Notes under the pieces: model-generated
Seen by the model: the letters and a program-made list of their open reading frames with translations, nothing else
The model's database searches: none
What the model was told of the DNA's origin: nothing
Assembly (NCBI GenBank): GCA_022701365.1
Contig: JAKUHH010000041.1
Coordinates: 558,001 to 622,000, forward strand
DNA: 64,000 nt
From: Mycocentrospora acerina
Taxonomy: Eukaryota > Ascomycota > Dothideomycetes > Pleosporales
Reading direction: 5' to 3'
In this document: positions 22,410 through 33,458 of the stretch, one piece after another
Position numbering within the stretch: position 1 is the first letter of the stretch
Layout of the letters: every line of letters begins with the position of its first letter
Program-made: the position numbers and the translations under genes

Positions 22410-25400
22410 TTCGCCACGTGAGGTTTTCAGCTTTAAAATGGCAGGTGAAGAGGGGAATAGTGCGCACGGGGAAGCGTATCCGTTTAAACTTTATGTCATC
22501 CGTATTCGAGCCGTCTTTACGCACCTATGCCAAGAAGGTGTGCACTTGCCAGCCACGAACACAACGCGGTCTGGAATTGATCTCATCGCAGCGTTAGCTG
22601 CAAACTACCACTCGGATAGTGCAAAGCAAATACTTCCAGTGGCGTGCCCAATAGCAAACTTTAATTGGCCAGAAAAATACAGCTCGTCACGTGGTGCGAA
22701 CAACAAGATTCGTTCAAACTAGTAGTATATGGGCTGTAGATATAATAATGAATATTGAAGATTATGAGTAAGTTAAATTCAGTTGCACTTAACTGGTTGC
22801 ATTAGTCTTTGGGTGGAAAAGTCAGTCAGGCCATGTTCGATACCATTACAAACACTACTAGGGCAAATTTTAAACATTTATCGAAGAAACCTAATGATGA
22901 AAGGCTGATGATGTGTTGAGTTGAAAAGATCTTAACCCCCATTGAAACTGCTTAGTCTTGCTGAGAATATCTGTCACTGTGGGGTATCTTCGCACCATCA
23001 TTCGGACTGGTAAGAGACCATGCGCAATGATTAATTATTTCAGACGCTTTATTTGCCTCCGTACGTCATACTAATCATTACGAAATTAACCCGTAGCTTT
23101 ACGTTGTTTTGGTCGCTCTTGTTGTTTTGTATAAGCAAGTGTTTCGCCACACACTGAGATACCTAGCCGTTAGAATTGGTTTTTGGAACCCAAAAGTCGT
23201 CCAATGTTTTCGTAGATTTAGAACAATTGATAAGCCTAGAGGTAGAGGAGTGTACGAAATCTTTGACTCGAACAGCGGTGCTTGCATCGTTATCATGCAT
23301 GGAGATAATCTATTCCATTATAGGCTACTAGGGTCTGTTGGCAGAGAATTAGCATCGAAATGAATAGATTGGGAGTTGTATCGGCAACGAATATTAGTGT
23401 ACGTGGAAATTTGTCCAATTGATGGACTTTGGTGCTACTTCCTAGCTGATTGGACTAAATTTGGACTCACTCGTCAACAAACACGGCGCGTCAAAAAATA
23501 AGAAGGAATGCTACAGGAACTACGCGTGAGATTCATTGACACTGTGATAACTAGAAAATTCTAGTTGCTATCAGCATCTTGATAGTAACCAACTTAAGGC
23601 CCGAAGCTGGAGGCAGGACTCATAGCATGGTTTCCGCTTTAGTAAAAGCCACTTGCGACTTGCGATCGAGTCCAAAAGTACTCTCGGATTAGTTGGAAAG
23701 GTCTTTACCGGTAACTTTGACAACCCAGAGGATTCATTTTGAAGTCACGAAAAGTGGATCATTCCTATTTCAGGGATGGGGAGGGCAATGCATCGTCGGT
23801 GTTCAACTCTCGTACGACGGACGTGGTCTAAGCTTTCCGCCAAGGGTACCGTGAAGCCAAGGCAAATCTTGCATGTAGGGATGAGCTAGGTATCCTGGGT
23901 ATCCTGAGCATGCAAGTACCCTTGCCAAGCCGCCATGACGGTCATACTTACAACGGCTTTCACTCACGGCACTGTACGACCAGTCATGGATTTGAATTAG
24001 CCACTTCCTGCACATACGCTCGCTAATTGCTTCGTATTTTTCCAATGTCTTGGTAGGGACTTGCCCATATTTCACAAATCTTAGAATTGAGAAACACTAG
24101 GGTACCTATTATGCGATGCAAATAATCTGCTTTTCCTGGTTGGGCTAACTTCACGTTTCGAGGTGCGCCTCCCGTACGTACATGAGATGCCAACGCAGAC
24201 CACCTCACCTCATTGAGACTGGCTCATTGACCTGATATTATAAGATCAATCGTGAATTTACAGCATTTCTTAATGAGGACTATGAATATCCACAACCCAT
24301 TCAAATAGCAATCACCGGTCGTTAGTGAAAGAGTGAGACTTGAATGTTTGGCTTAACATGCGAATGTGAGACAATCTAGGTTTTCGTTTATCTGGGAATC
24401 CGAAACATTGAACGTACCCCAGTAAATACAATTAGCCCACTCCTTGGAAGGCGAGAAGCGTACATGTGATCTGTGCTCCATTGATCGTCTCGTACATACG
24501 CTAAGAGGCTCTGCATCGTTCAACCACCAAGACAACACAGCCTGGATTTTAGGTCCCTACCATGGTAGCTACAACACTACATCTGACAATTTATCGAGCT
24601 GGATGGAATGGATCCTCAGGATCGTGTGCGATATCACTAGTTTTCGTTTGACGCTCATAGGGGCAAGAAAGAGTTATAACCAGGGTTAACATCTATCATA
24701 ACAAAAGTCTAATAACGGGAAACATCTACCATGTTCACTGCTACATTCAGCCAAGGAATTATATCGTCTCGGTGTATCTTGATGTACCGCTCCTTCTATT
24801 ACTCCTTTTTACAATATTTCCTTGCTTGAATCTCCTACTACAATCTTTTCCTGCAAGCAAAAAAAGTTGATGAGATCATAGTCAGCGGTATTCTACCATC
24901 GAAAGGCCCGCTCAAGCGCCGAGGGGGGTTTTTGAAGTGGGCCGTTTCGGAGATCCAAGATGTCCGACCGATACCACACTGAACTTTGCAAAGACTGGGC
25001 ATTCAAAGAATGCATTCATTGTACAAACAGCATCATATCAGTGGAATTATAACTGCCAATTTAAAGGCTCTTTTCAAACAAGCTCGCCAATTTGCATGGT
25101 AGCAAGATCTTTCGCAGAGCAGCTTGCATGTTGTGCGCTTGTGAGTGGCTCGGATTTCGGCCACCAGGTCTGTCCGATCCGGAGATTTCCGGCACATTCA
25201 TAGAAATACGACAGCGTGTGCAAGCAGCTAGTTTGTGTTGAAGTTACAGACGAGTGACTTGGGGTTCATGTATTCGTAAGCTTATCGGCTGTGCATAGCA
25301 ATTTTTATATATATGATGCCATTGCGCTCGACGATATCATCACACACATCAAGAAGCATCGCTCCATCGAACTAACATCTCCGCAACAACATCGAACCTT

Positions 25401-25478
25401 CTCACAGATTTACCTCTAGATCCTGCAACTTCTAGCCGCCTGCGATTTTTAACCCTCTTCGCCAACCAACATTTCAAA
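22410..25478. other. long intergenic region, no gene recognised
   Basis: About 3 kb. Short open frames (23109-23363 plus, 23803-24075 minus, 24444-24689 plus) show no known domain. A GTGGGGTATC near 22979 is only a poor match to the CGGYATCCCA element. The right end is the RTA1 promoter, with a TATATATAT box at 25306-25314. Confidence 0.5.
25306..25314 (+). promoter_or_regulatory. TATA box of the RTA1-like gene
   Basis: TATATATAT lies 165 bp before the ATG and is followed by a CA-rich, CT-rich leader typical of a fungal 5' UTR. Confidence 0.45.
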
Positions 25479-26405
25479 ATGACGATCCCACCACCCGCCC
25501 CCGACTACTGTACCAAAGTCACTCCTGAATGCACTGTTGAGGGAACCCTATACGGATACTACCCCAACATCTATTGGAATGGCTTTTTCACTGGGTTCTT
25601 CGGTCTGTCCATGATCATTCACATGGCCATGGGCAGCAGATACAAGACGTGGACTTTCATGGCCGCCATGTCTCTCGGATGCTTAGGAGAAGTCATCGGA
25701 TACGTCGGCCGAATCATGATGTGGAACAATCCTTACGACGAGATCGGCTTCCAAATGCAGATTTGCTGTCTTATCATCTCCCCCGCCTTTATCTCTGCCG
25801 CCATTTACCTCACACTCAAACACATCATCCTTTCATTTGGCGAGGACTGGTCAAGACTTCGACCAAGCTGGTACACTTGGATATTCATTGGCTTCGACCT
25901 GTTATCCTTGGTCTTGCAGGGCGCTGGCGGTGGAATCGCTGCCACTGCTGACTTTGGCACAGACCTACAAGATGTGGGCACCAATCTCATGATTGCTGGT
26001 GTTGTCTTCCAGGTTGCCTGTTTATCAGCATTTGGCTACCTCCTCGGCGAATACGCGTTCCGTACCTATAAGCACCGTACCGAGCTCAGCCCAGAGGCAG
26101 TGCAGCTTTCACACAACACAAAATTCCGCCTTTTCGTTGCCGCGATAATAACGGCTTATATTACCATCCTTACCAGATGCGCCTACCGTATCCCAGAGCT
26201 CACTGGTGGGTGGAGGAGTGAGCTCATGAGAGACGAGCCAGAGTTTATCGCTCTCGAGGGTATCATGATTGTTATTGCAGTGTTTTCTTTGACTATATTC
26301 CATCCTGGATACTGTTTCCCTGCATTAGCTGCGGTATCACCACGCGAGAGAGCGCAGAGTATGAACGACACAGAAGGAAGCATTGAGCTTAAAGATGCTA
26401 TCTGA
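25479..26405 (+). CDS. RTA1-like seven-TM membrane protein
   Basis: Single-exon, 308 aa, member of the RTA1/RTM1 (lipid-translocating exporter) family, linked in fungi to resistance to amphiphilic or toxic compounds. Seven hydrophobic segments are visible: NIYWNGFFTGFFGLSMIIH; MAAMSLGCLGEVIGYVGRI; CCLIISPAFISAAIYLTL; WIFIGFDLLSLVLQGAGGG; LMIAGVVFQVACLSAFGYLL; LFVAAIITAYITILTRCAYR; and IMIVIAVFSLTIFHPGYCF. Family signatures are GEVIGYVGR, SPAFISAAIY, RCAYRIPEL and HPG. The short extracellular N-terminus contains two Cys. Localisation is probably the plasma membrane. Role in the island: self-protection or export, inferred. Confidence 0.92.
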   Translation: MTIPPPAPDYCTKVTPECTVEGTLYGYYPNIYWNGFFTGFFGLSMIIHMAMGSRYKTWTFMAAMSLGCLGEVIGYVGRIMMWNNPYDEIGFQMQICCLIISPAFISAAIYLTLKHIILSFGEDWSRLRPSWYTWIFIGFDLLSLVLQGAGGGIAATADFGTDLQDVGTNLMIAGVVFQVACLSAFGYLLGEYAFRTYKHRTELSPEAVQLSHNTKFRLFVAAIITAYITILTRCAYRIPELTGGWRSELMRDEPEFIALEGIMIVIAVFSLTIFHPGYCFPALAAVSPRERAQSMNDTEGSIELKDAI

Positions 26406-27316
26406 GACTACCAGTGGATAGAAGCAGAGCTTGAATATTGGAACCTATTATTGAGAATACAAGTTATAGAATGTACCGATAAATATATATATAAATAGAA
26501 GACTTGAAGGACGTAAATAAAAACTAATTTGTTTACTCGACTTCGGCATAAATTCAATTTTAATATCTTTGATCTCCCACAAGTCTCGTCATAGCGATTG
26601 CTTTCAATCTTTAACCATATTCCTGAAGTTGTCGATCAAGTAGAGGAGGAATCGATGTTTCAAGGATGAAGAAGGAATGGAATTCTTTTACACTGGGAAT
26701 CCACACGTTGTTGTTCGAAAAGAAAAGACGTAAATAGTCGAAACTTAAAATGAGAGTGTGACCTAACATGATGTTCAAAATTTCCCAGTACAACAGCCAT
26801 TAGTCTAGCTCTTGAGAGGCTACCTCAGATGGCCACGAATATTTGCAAATTTTTTTCATGCTGTTAGATCTGAAAATTCCACCACAAATTTAAGATGATT
26901 ATAGCAGCTATAGTTAGAATTTGTACTACTAACGTGTAGTAGAGCTAGTTAGCCTGCGTACACGGAAGATATGTATTGTTCTATTCCAGGATCTATCAGA
27001 TGGTAAATCATAGTACCTTATTGGCTTACATGGCACAGAAGGATAGAGCTGTGTCCTGACAGCAATCTCAACCCAAAATAATGCAATGAAAAGTTTGGGG
27101 ATCTGGACTTAATAAGAAATGAATGCTTCGGTCCAGATTACATCGAGTAGCTGCTTCTAATTAATTCTTGAATCTTTTTCATTGGAGCAACTTCGTTTCC
27201 TTTATCAACTCGTTAAAATTTTTGGGTGGCGATAGTATGAGTAATATTTTATTCATTCTGCTCGAAAGGTACATTTAGATGAAGCTCATAAATACTTCCA
27301 GCCATGTTTTCCAACA
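26406..27316. other. intergenic with one repeat copy
   Basis: AT-rich interval between convergent genes. It holds the minus-strand copy of the dispersed repeat at 26931-27062 and nothing else recognisable. Confidence 0.55.
26931..27062 (-). repeat. dispersed ~130-150 bp repeat, copy 2 (inverted)
   Basis: Read on the minus strand it gives CTGTCAGGACACAGCTCTAT, CATGTAAGCCAATAAGGTAC, CCATCTGATAGATCCTGGAA, then ACATATCTTCCGTGTACGCA and GGCTAACTAGCTCTACTACA ending ACGTT. These are the same ordered blocks as the three plus-strand copies. It is the best-preserved full-length copy together with the one at 32198. Confidence 0.75.
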
Positions 27317-29017
27317 CTACACCAAGAGTATCTCTGACTTAGTAATTGGTAGTCCCCGGCAAAAGCATGATGCTTTTATAACAATATCTGCATTTTCACT
27401 CGCAGCCTCCAACCTTTTGATTACATCTTCAACCTCGCTGAGTTCTCCCATCCTAACAAGACACTCCCGATAACCGTGCAAGGCCCAGATATTATTAGGG
27501 TGCCACTTTGCTCTTGGGACACTTCTATCTAGTCCTAAATCTGCTGCGTATGCCGCCGCAGCCTCGCGAAACTTTCCCTGCTCAAGTGAAAGGGCTCCAA
27601 GAGCATGTCGCACGGGTTGCATCCATGCTGGGGGCTCGCTGTAAAGCAGCGCGTCCTCTAACTGGATGGCCTTGTTTAGATGTGTAAAAGCAATATCAAA
27701 ATTACCTTGACGATACTCTAGCTCTCCGTCAAGCATACCCTTCGCGACTGCGAGCACATCGATACACTTATTTGGATACATCATGCGGGAGGCTGGAACA
27801 CGACGTGCAGATGCCTGAAAGAGTTCGCGTTGCTGTGATGCTTCCGCGACACGACCCGTGGCTGCCAATGCAATACCTTTTCCATAGTGGATCATGGCGG
27901 TAGTTGTGCAGTACAAGTCTTGTTTCTCCGATGGAGGTAGTTCAAGTGCAATCAAGTCATCCCAATGACCAAAACGAATGAGCACGTGTACGCGAATACT
28001 GGAATAGACTTCAAGCCAGTCCGCCATAGGAGGAGACTTTATTCGGAGAAGCTCTTCTGAGAGAGAATCTTCCATTTGTGTGACAGCGTTCATAGCATTC
28101 TCGCTGCGGCCAGCAAACATAGCAGCGTAAATAAGACTGTGGTAGTCATGGAGGCGGTACATGGTGTAGAAATCCATTTTGTTCAAAGGGTTGGCGAGGC
28201 GGTACTTCTCATCAGCAAGGCAAGCTGCTGTATTTGCCTCAATTGCACGGTTCCAATCTCCTACTAGGACATCTAAATGCGAGGGCATATGTCGCATATG
28301 ACCAGCATCTGGGGCGAGGCTTCGCAGGTGGTTGGAAGTAGTTAATGCAACTTCGGGAGTGCTAGACATCTCCATCAAATGGATGTACATATGAATCAAA
28401 CCGGGGTGTTGTAGAGATGCTTTGTCCGTCTCCAAGGCACTCTCAATGACTTTCTTGGCATCCAGCGTTCGCGCCTGTGGGTTTGGCGCTCCGGTTCGCA
28501 AGTCCCACAATGCCCAAGGTGTGATATTCATCAAGGCATCGGCATACAGAGTGACAACATCGAGATCTTTTGGATAAGATTTGTACACTGCTTCCATGGC
28601 TTCGGCGTAGGCATGATTGTGGTGTGCATAGTCTACATCTGCGATATCGCTTGGAGAGCGGACTTGGATCGCGTGAATGAGCGCCCTCTCAACTGGATCA
28701 GTGGCATGGGTCAAGGCCTTCCTAACAGCGTCTTCAATTCGATGAAGCGTCTTCTTCAGGTCCTCCTTATCAAAAAGCTCCCATGGTTTGTTGTAGTTGG
28801 GTCCAAGTGCATACGCTAATCCCCAGTAAGCCATCGCACATGACGGGTCGATAGCAATAGCAGCCTCAAAACATCTTGAGGACTCGATATGATTGAAGGA
28901 ATAACTCCAAATCAGACCTCGATCAAACCATTTCTGAGCGCTAAGATCTTTGGTTGCAATGGGTCGATTGAAAGAGCCGAGATCGTAGTAGCTATCGTCG
29001 GTAGGTGTTGAATACAT
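27317..29017 (-). CDS. TPR-domain protein
   Basis: Single-exon, 566-aa tetratricopeptide-repeat protein of a family shared with bacteria (TTC38-like). TPR-type helices are evident: AQKWFDRGLIWSYSFNHIES followed by FEAAIAIDPSCAMAYWGLAY in the first repeat, then ALGPNYNKPWELFD, and later ALGALSLEQGKFREAAAAYA with PNNIWALHGYRECLVRMGEL. The middle contains HIYIHLMEMS-like and AGHMRHMPSHLDVLVGDW segments characteristic of the family. There are no enzyme motifs or signal peptide. Proteins of this type occur near oxidoreductases in fungi and bacteria, but the function is not established. ATG at 29017 starts MYSTPTDDSYYDLG. Confidence 0.85.
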   Translation of the reverse strand: MYSTPTDDSYYDLGSFNRPIATKDLSAQKWFDRGLIWSYSFNHIESSRCFEAAIAIDPSCAMAYWGLAYALGPNYNKPWELFDKEDLKKTLHRIEDAVRKALTHATDPVERALIHAIQVRSPSDIADVDYAHHNHAYAEAMEAVYKSYPKDLDVVTLYADALMNITPWALWDLRTGAPNPQARTLDAKKVIESALETDKASLQHPGLIHMYIHLMEMSSTPEVALTTSNHLRSLAPDAGHMRHMPSHLDVLVGDWNRAIEANTAACLADEKYRLANPLNKMDFYTMYRLHDYHSLIYAAMFAGRSENAMNAVTQMEDSLSEELLRIKSPPMADWLEVYSSIRVHVLIRFGHWDDLIALELPPSEKQDLYCTTTAMIHYGKGIALAATGRVAEASQQRELFQASARRVPASRMMYPNKCIDVLAVAKGMLDGELEYRQGNFDIAFTHLNKAIQLEDALLYSEPPAWMQPVRHALGALSLEQGKFREAAAAYAADLGLDRSVPRAKWHPNNIWALHGYRECLVRMGELSEVEDVIKRLEAASENADIVIKASCFCRGLPITKSEILLV

Positions 29018-29666
29018 CTTTGGACAGGATGTAATTGAATAGGCACGAGTTAGTTGACTGGCGCTATTTCTTGCAGCCTCTCAAACTTAAATCATTGAGT
29101 TCCCGTTCTAGAAAACCTCTCCAAAGGCAGATTAACCGCTTGGTAATCGGATTCGAAATTTTGTCGGGCAATTATCCGCCCGCCAAACTCAAGTCGCCGA
29201 CCTGCGTTGCGTTATCCATGGGGTGACATGAACCTGCGTAAATAATAGTGGGGAATTGACCATGTTACAAGCTTCTGGGATCACAACAGATTTACAACGC
29301 TACCGAGCAAGAGTTTGTCATCATCATCATCATGAATAATATACTACTTTCATTGTTTCAAAGTTAAATTTTTAGCGTATGAGTTATTTAATTTTTGTTG
29401 AATCGTTCTTTTCATAAGCTCTGGTGTCTCCACTTAGAAGAATTGGCATGGTGTGGTCGCCAAGCAACGCATAGTCGTTTGCAGAAAAAGAGTCTTCGCG
29501 TGCTTATCTGTGATCGATTATGAAATCTTCATTTTCAATCAAGCATTTCTGATTATTCAGCTACTAGTCCTCACAACTTTCTTCCTTTTGACTCTTATTT
29601 AGTTGTTGAATTCTTTCACAATTGGATGCATATTTCACATTTTGCACGTTCCATTGACACGATAAA
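29018..29666. other. divergent promoter region TPR protein / GST
   Basis: About 650 bp between divergent starts. It contains a short (CAT)n run near 29318-29330. No CGGYATCCCA element or gene was seen. Confidence 0.5.
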
Positions 29667-30418
29667 ATGGATTTAACGATACATCACCTTCAACGTTCGC
29701 AGTCTGAGCGTATTGTTTGGCTTTGTGAAGAACTTGGAATTGAATACAAACTTAAGATTTATCAGCGGGTTCACCATAGCTTGGGAGCACCATCAAGTCT
29801 CAAGGCCATGTAAAGTTACTCCCCATTATTCCTCGCTAAATTCATTCCTTGTAGAGCTGATACAAGCATACTAGACACCATACTGGTACAGCACCCGTTA
29901 TCCAAGATGGAAATATCACTCTCTCTGAGACTAGCGCCATCATGGAGTATATCTTGGGCAGGTATGGTAATGGCCGATTCACAGTTTCAAGCGACGCCCC
30001 AAATTTTGCCGACTTCGTCTTCTGGTACCACTGGTGTATAGGGACATTTCAAAGCACCGTTATGATTCCTATCTACCTTCATCGCGCTGATGTTAAAAAC
30101 GACCACCCTATTTTTAAAGTCCTCACCAATCGCGTAGACAATGCGCTGGAGATGATGGATCAACGTTTAAGACAATCTCCATGGCTTGCCGGTGACGAAT
30201 TCACAGCCGCCGATATCTACGCTGTGTTTATCGTCACTACAATGCGGCTGTTCACCCCTTTCCCGCTGACAGGCTATGGTGGTATCAAGGAATGGTTAGA
30301 AAAGATTGGACAAAGGCCAGCATACCAGAAAATGATTGAGAAGGCCGAACAAGGTGACCATAGAGGCAAAATTCCGGTACTGTGTGACGAATCGCCCCGT
30401 CCAATGTCAGATTACTAA
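29667..30418 (+). CDS. glutathione S-transferase (GTT1-like)
   Basis: Two exons, 29667-29809 and 29875-30418, 228 aa. The thioredoxin-fold N-domain starts MDLTIHHLQRSQSERIVWLC, with the catalytic Ser region RSQSERI typical of the GTT1/Ure2p-type group. The intron splits KAIHHTGTAPVIQDG (the cis-Pro is in TAPV). SETSAIMEYIL binds the gamma-glutamyl moiety. The all-helical C-domain has WLAGDEFTAADIYAVFIVTT, the N-capping box and hydrophobic staple of GSTs. It is probably cytosolic and conjugates glutathione to electrophiles. A GFA-type enzyme that handles glutathione adducts lies immediately downstream and convergent. Confidence 0.92.
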
Positions 30419-31211
30419 ATGTTTTGTTGAGATTGTGGTGGGCAGCAAAGAATAGGAATCAAAACTGTTTTTGTTTTCATATCAAACATTCGGTGTACTG
30501 TAAAACTTATTCATTGGCAGCTGTTCGTGTAGCATTTTTATAACTACCTTTTGGTGTCTCTATTTCTCTCTGATAATACTGTGAAGGTTATTGAAAATCT
30601 GTACTTTTCATATAGAATTTTAAAAACGTTAAACTATATGTAAGAATAAGATAGATGTTTTAAAAGACGTCATCAATAATTGTGGCAAATTGTCTTTTCT
30701 TTTTTTATCCATTAATAATCGTTATCCTTTACTTTGGATATTTTTAACTTGATATTACTCCTTCATCATCCTCCCCTTAGTCTGTAGATGCAAGATTTAC
30801 TCTTTTTGTGGGTCATTTAATAATGAGTTGATGATGCATAAGACCCTTCGAGCTTTTCTTTCACTCGTCATCATAGTCAACGAATCAAGTCAGGTGTATT
30901 TCTCCTATCTCTCCGAGTGATTGAATTCTCCCTTTGACATTTCCCCTGACTGCTGTTTAAATATTATTTTGCTAACGAATCATATCATATCCATGATCCA
31001 AAAATGATTAAGCGAGAGACAAAAGTTAATTGTTGAAGCAGTCTAAGGATAATGGAGAAGAATTTGATAATAGCGTTTTTGACTGAACACAAAAAACGGT
31101 GGATAAATGGGTAGGACTTCGTAATTGCAAGTGATTCTCAACTAGCAGAAAACTAGAGTAATCGACGAATAAGCCATAACATCTTATTCTATCGTCGACT
31201 TGGTCAATCGA
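30419..31211. other. intergenic, nothing recognised
   Basis: AT-rich 3' spacer between the convergent GST and GFA genes, about 790 bp. No gene or repeat was recognised. Confidence 0.5.
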
Positions 31212-31673
31212 CTAAGTCATAGTAAGCTTTTGCTCTGCCTCTGCTACTTCCGGCACCCAAGAAACCCGACGCGGTACAAACAACTCCAACAGTGGCTTCG
31301 CTTTATCTAAGGCATCCAGGTCCTCCAGCACTCCAGCCTTGATGACCATAATTCCTGGAAATGATTCACCCTCGCGCCACACTGTAGTCCCACAGTTGCC
31401 ACAGAAGTTACTGATGACAGTATTTCCACTGTCGGCAACCTTACTGTATGTCTTTGGCGTTCCTTTCTCAAGTTGAAAGCCGTTCTGTGATACTCCGAGG
31501 TTGGTGCTGTAGGTCGTACCGTGAATTTTGCGGCAGTCCAAGCAATGGCAAATGGCCTAAACAGTTTATTAGTTTCAGTGTTGCCCGATCCTCTGTAATC
31601 CTCAAACCTTCAAAACTGGCTCTCCACTGTATGAAATGCGGATATCTCCACAAAGGCAACTTCCGGAAAACAT
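31212..31673 (-). CDS. GFA/CENP-V family enzyme (glutathione-dependent formaldehyde-activating type)
   Basis: Two exons, 31673-31608 and 31556-31212, 136 aa, usual for the family. The zinc-binding cysteines are all present: CLC near the N-terminus (C6, C8), CHCLDC (C25, C27, C30) directly after the intron, and the structural pair in NFCGNCG. Members condense formaldehyde or related aldehydes with glutathione or act as S-hydroxymethylglutathione or C-S lyase-like enzymes. Fungal paralogues are common in metabolite clusters. The donor GTTTGA is unusual. Three CGGYATCCCA(C/T) sites lie 282-375 bp upstream. Confidence 0.9.
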
Positions 31674-31954
31674 GATGGAGCTGGCTGATATAGTGAGGTA
31701 GAGTGTAGCTCGTATTTTCAAGGACTCTGTTGATCTGCTGGAGTTGAAGAATCAAAAGAATAGCAGATGAAGGTGAACTTTAAAGCAAACTTCTTTAAGC
31801 TGTTAGCAATCATTCTTGTGCTGATTCTGATTTTCTAAGGTAAAGCTGGGCTGATGATGTCGATAACGTCACAGCTTCACATTAGTAAACGTTGTAGATT
31901 TGCGATCATGGTCATAATTGCTGTGTAAATGTTACAGGAGTGCAAGTATTACGA

Positions 31955-32048
31955 CGGCATCCCATTGACGCTAAAATTGACTAACTACTGTCGGCATCCC
32001 ACTGACTCGCCACCTACAAGCTAAGGAAGCCCCACAACGGTATCCCAC
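31955..32048 (+). promoter_or_regulatory. CGGYATCCCA array 3 (3 sites)
   Basis: CGGCATCCCAT 31955, CGGCATCCCAC 31992 and CGGTATCCCAC 32038, same strand. The last two are 46 bp apart, as in arrays 1 and 2. The first site is directly followed by TGACGCTAA, the core of the second motif family. The array lies upstream of the GFA gene. Confidence 0.6.
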
Positions 32049-32197
32049 CAAATCCTGAATCTAAATCTTCACTTTAACATCGGAATTCTACTCTCGCATA
32101 CTAATTAGCTGTCACTCATCTCATGAGTCAACCCCACCACCGTGCTGCACGACCTGAACTCTTCAAATGAACACGTAACACAGTCGATGGTGGCTTT

Positions 32198-32320
32198 CAG
32201 GACATAGCTCTACCCCACTGTGTCATGCAAGCCAAAAAGGTGCTGTAATCTGTCATGAGATAGAACATGACATATCCTCAGTGTATACAGGCTAACCAGG
32301 CTATACTACACGTCTAGTTG
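32198..32320 (+). repeat. dispersed ~130-150 bp repeat, copy 3
   Basis: CAGGACATAGCTCTACCCCA, CATGCAAGCCAAAAAGGTGC, a degenerate middle, ACATATCCTCAGTGTATACA, GGCTAACCAGGCTATACTAC and ACGTCTAG, in the same order as the other copies. Confidence 0.75.
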
Positions 32321-33458
32321 AAAAACCCTAACAGCAGTACCAGTGAGTTCATTGCAAACTCAATGTGTTTGCTGTCATCATTCATTTTGTACATTTTCAC
32401 AATAGCAAGAGCGATGATTTGATATCAAGTCAGTGCCTAAAAAATTGAAAATAATAAAATGCACTATTAAGCGAATTTCAGTAGCTCGATTTATTTTACA
32501 GATACTTATCAACCAACATGGTGGCGTTACATAGGACAAAGTTAACCAGTTGTGAAACATATAAACCAAACCAAAGAACAGTCAAGATTTTGGCGTTAAA
32601 TACTTCAGATTACACTATTCATGTCTAAGTTTGTAGTGCGAGGTCTACTTCACATAGGTGTCGCACATGTCTGTGATTTCTATTATCTTAGCTTGAATAA
32701 CGTAAAATGCTAAATAAAGTAGTTGACATCGAAAATAGATAAATCACTTATTCTTTACATGATAAGTACTAATCCAACACTCATTAGAGCTCAACTTCGC
32801 TTGTTTTGGGAAATTTCCAACATATTCTTTCTAGATCTTTCGCGCACGCTTACCCACGAAAATGGCAATATGGCGCATATTCTATACGTTTACAATGCAG
32901 AAATATGCCTAATCAGATTTATGGAGATTGCTCGATCAATACAATGTATAATTTAACGGCCGAGAGGTAAATAATCTGGTGGTCTATGATGAGAGCTCCA
33001 AACTTTAAAATGATACTCAGGATACCGGAAAATCATATGAAGACGGTAGTATCTTCAAGGAATTTTGAGAAAACAATTTCATCCTTCAACAGTTGAACAT
33101 CTTGTAATAAGATACTTAGACGTAGTCCACAATTGGAGGATTCGCTTTTCTTCAATTTCAATAACATCTCAGCCTCAGGCCATACAATCTCCATTCGCAT
33201 CATCTCTGTTATTGCATTCGTAGAGTAGCTTGGGTCGTTTCTAACAAAATAATCTGATTTTACCTTCGACCTCAAGTGAGGCACTTGAACTTCTTCTTCG
33301 TCCTAATACGTACTATCAACGAGTGGAGTTCAGCTTACGGGGCTTTGTATTCTACATTTGCTCTGTCAAAAAAACTACTTCCTTCTTTTCAAACTTTCTT
33401 TAGTGAATTGCTAAAGCATTAGAATTCAAGTGATTTCTTGGAAATGAGAAGTGTAAAT

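Noticed and set aside
10162..31673. Complete gliotoxin/sirodesmin-type (ETP) cluster
   Set aside because: An ACC-synthase-like aminotransferase, GST and methyltransferase are present, but there is no NRPS, dipeptidase, P450 or thioredoxin-reductase-type GliT; the disulfide reductase here is a true glutathione reductase.
33033..33284. 83-codon minus-strand frame as a gene
   Set aside because: No recognisable domain, AT-rich spacer, no flanking exon with good splice sites.
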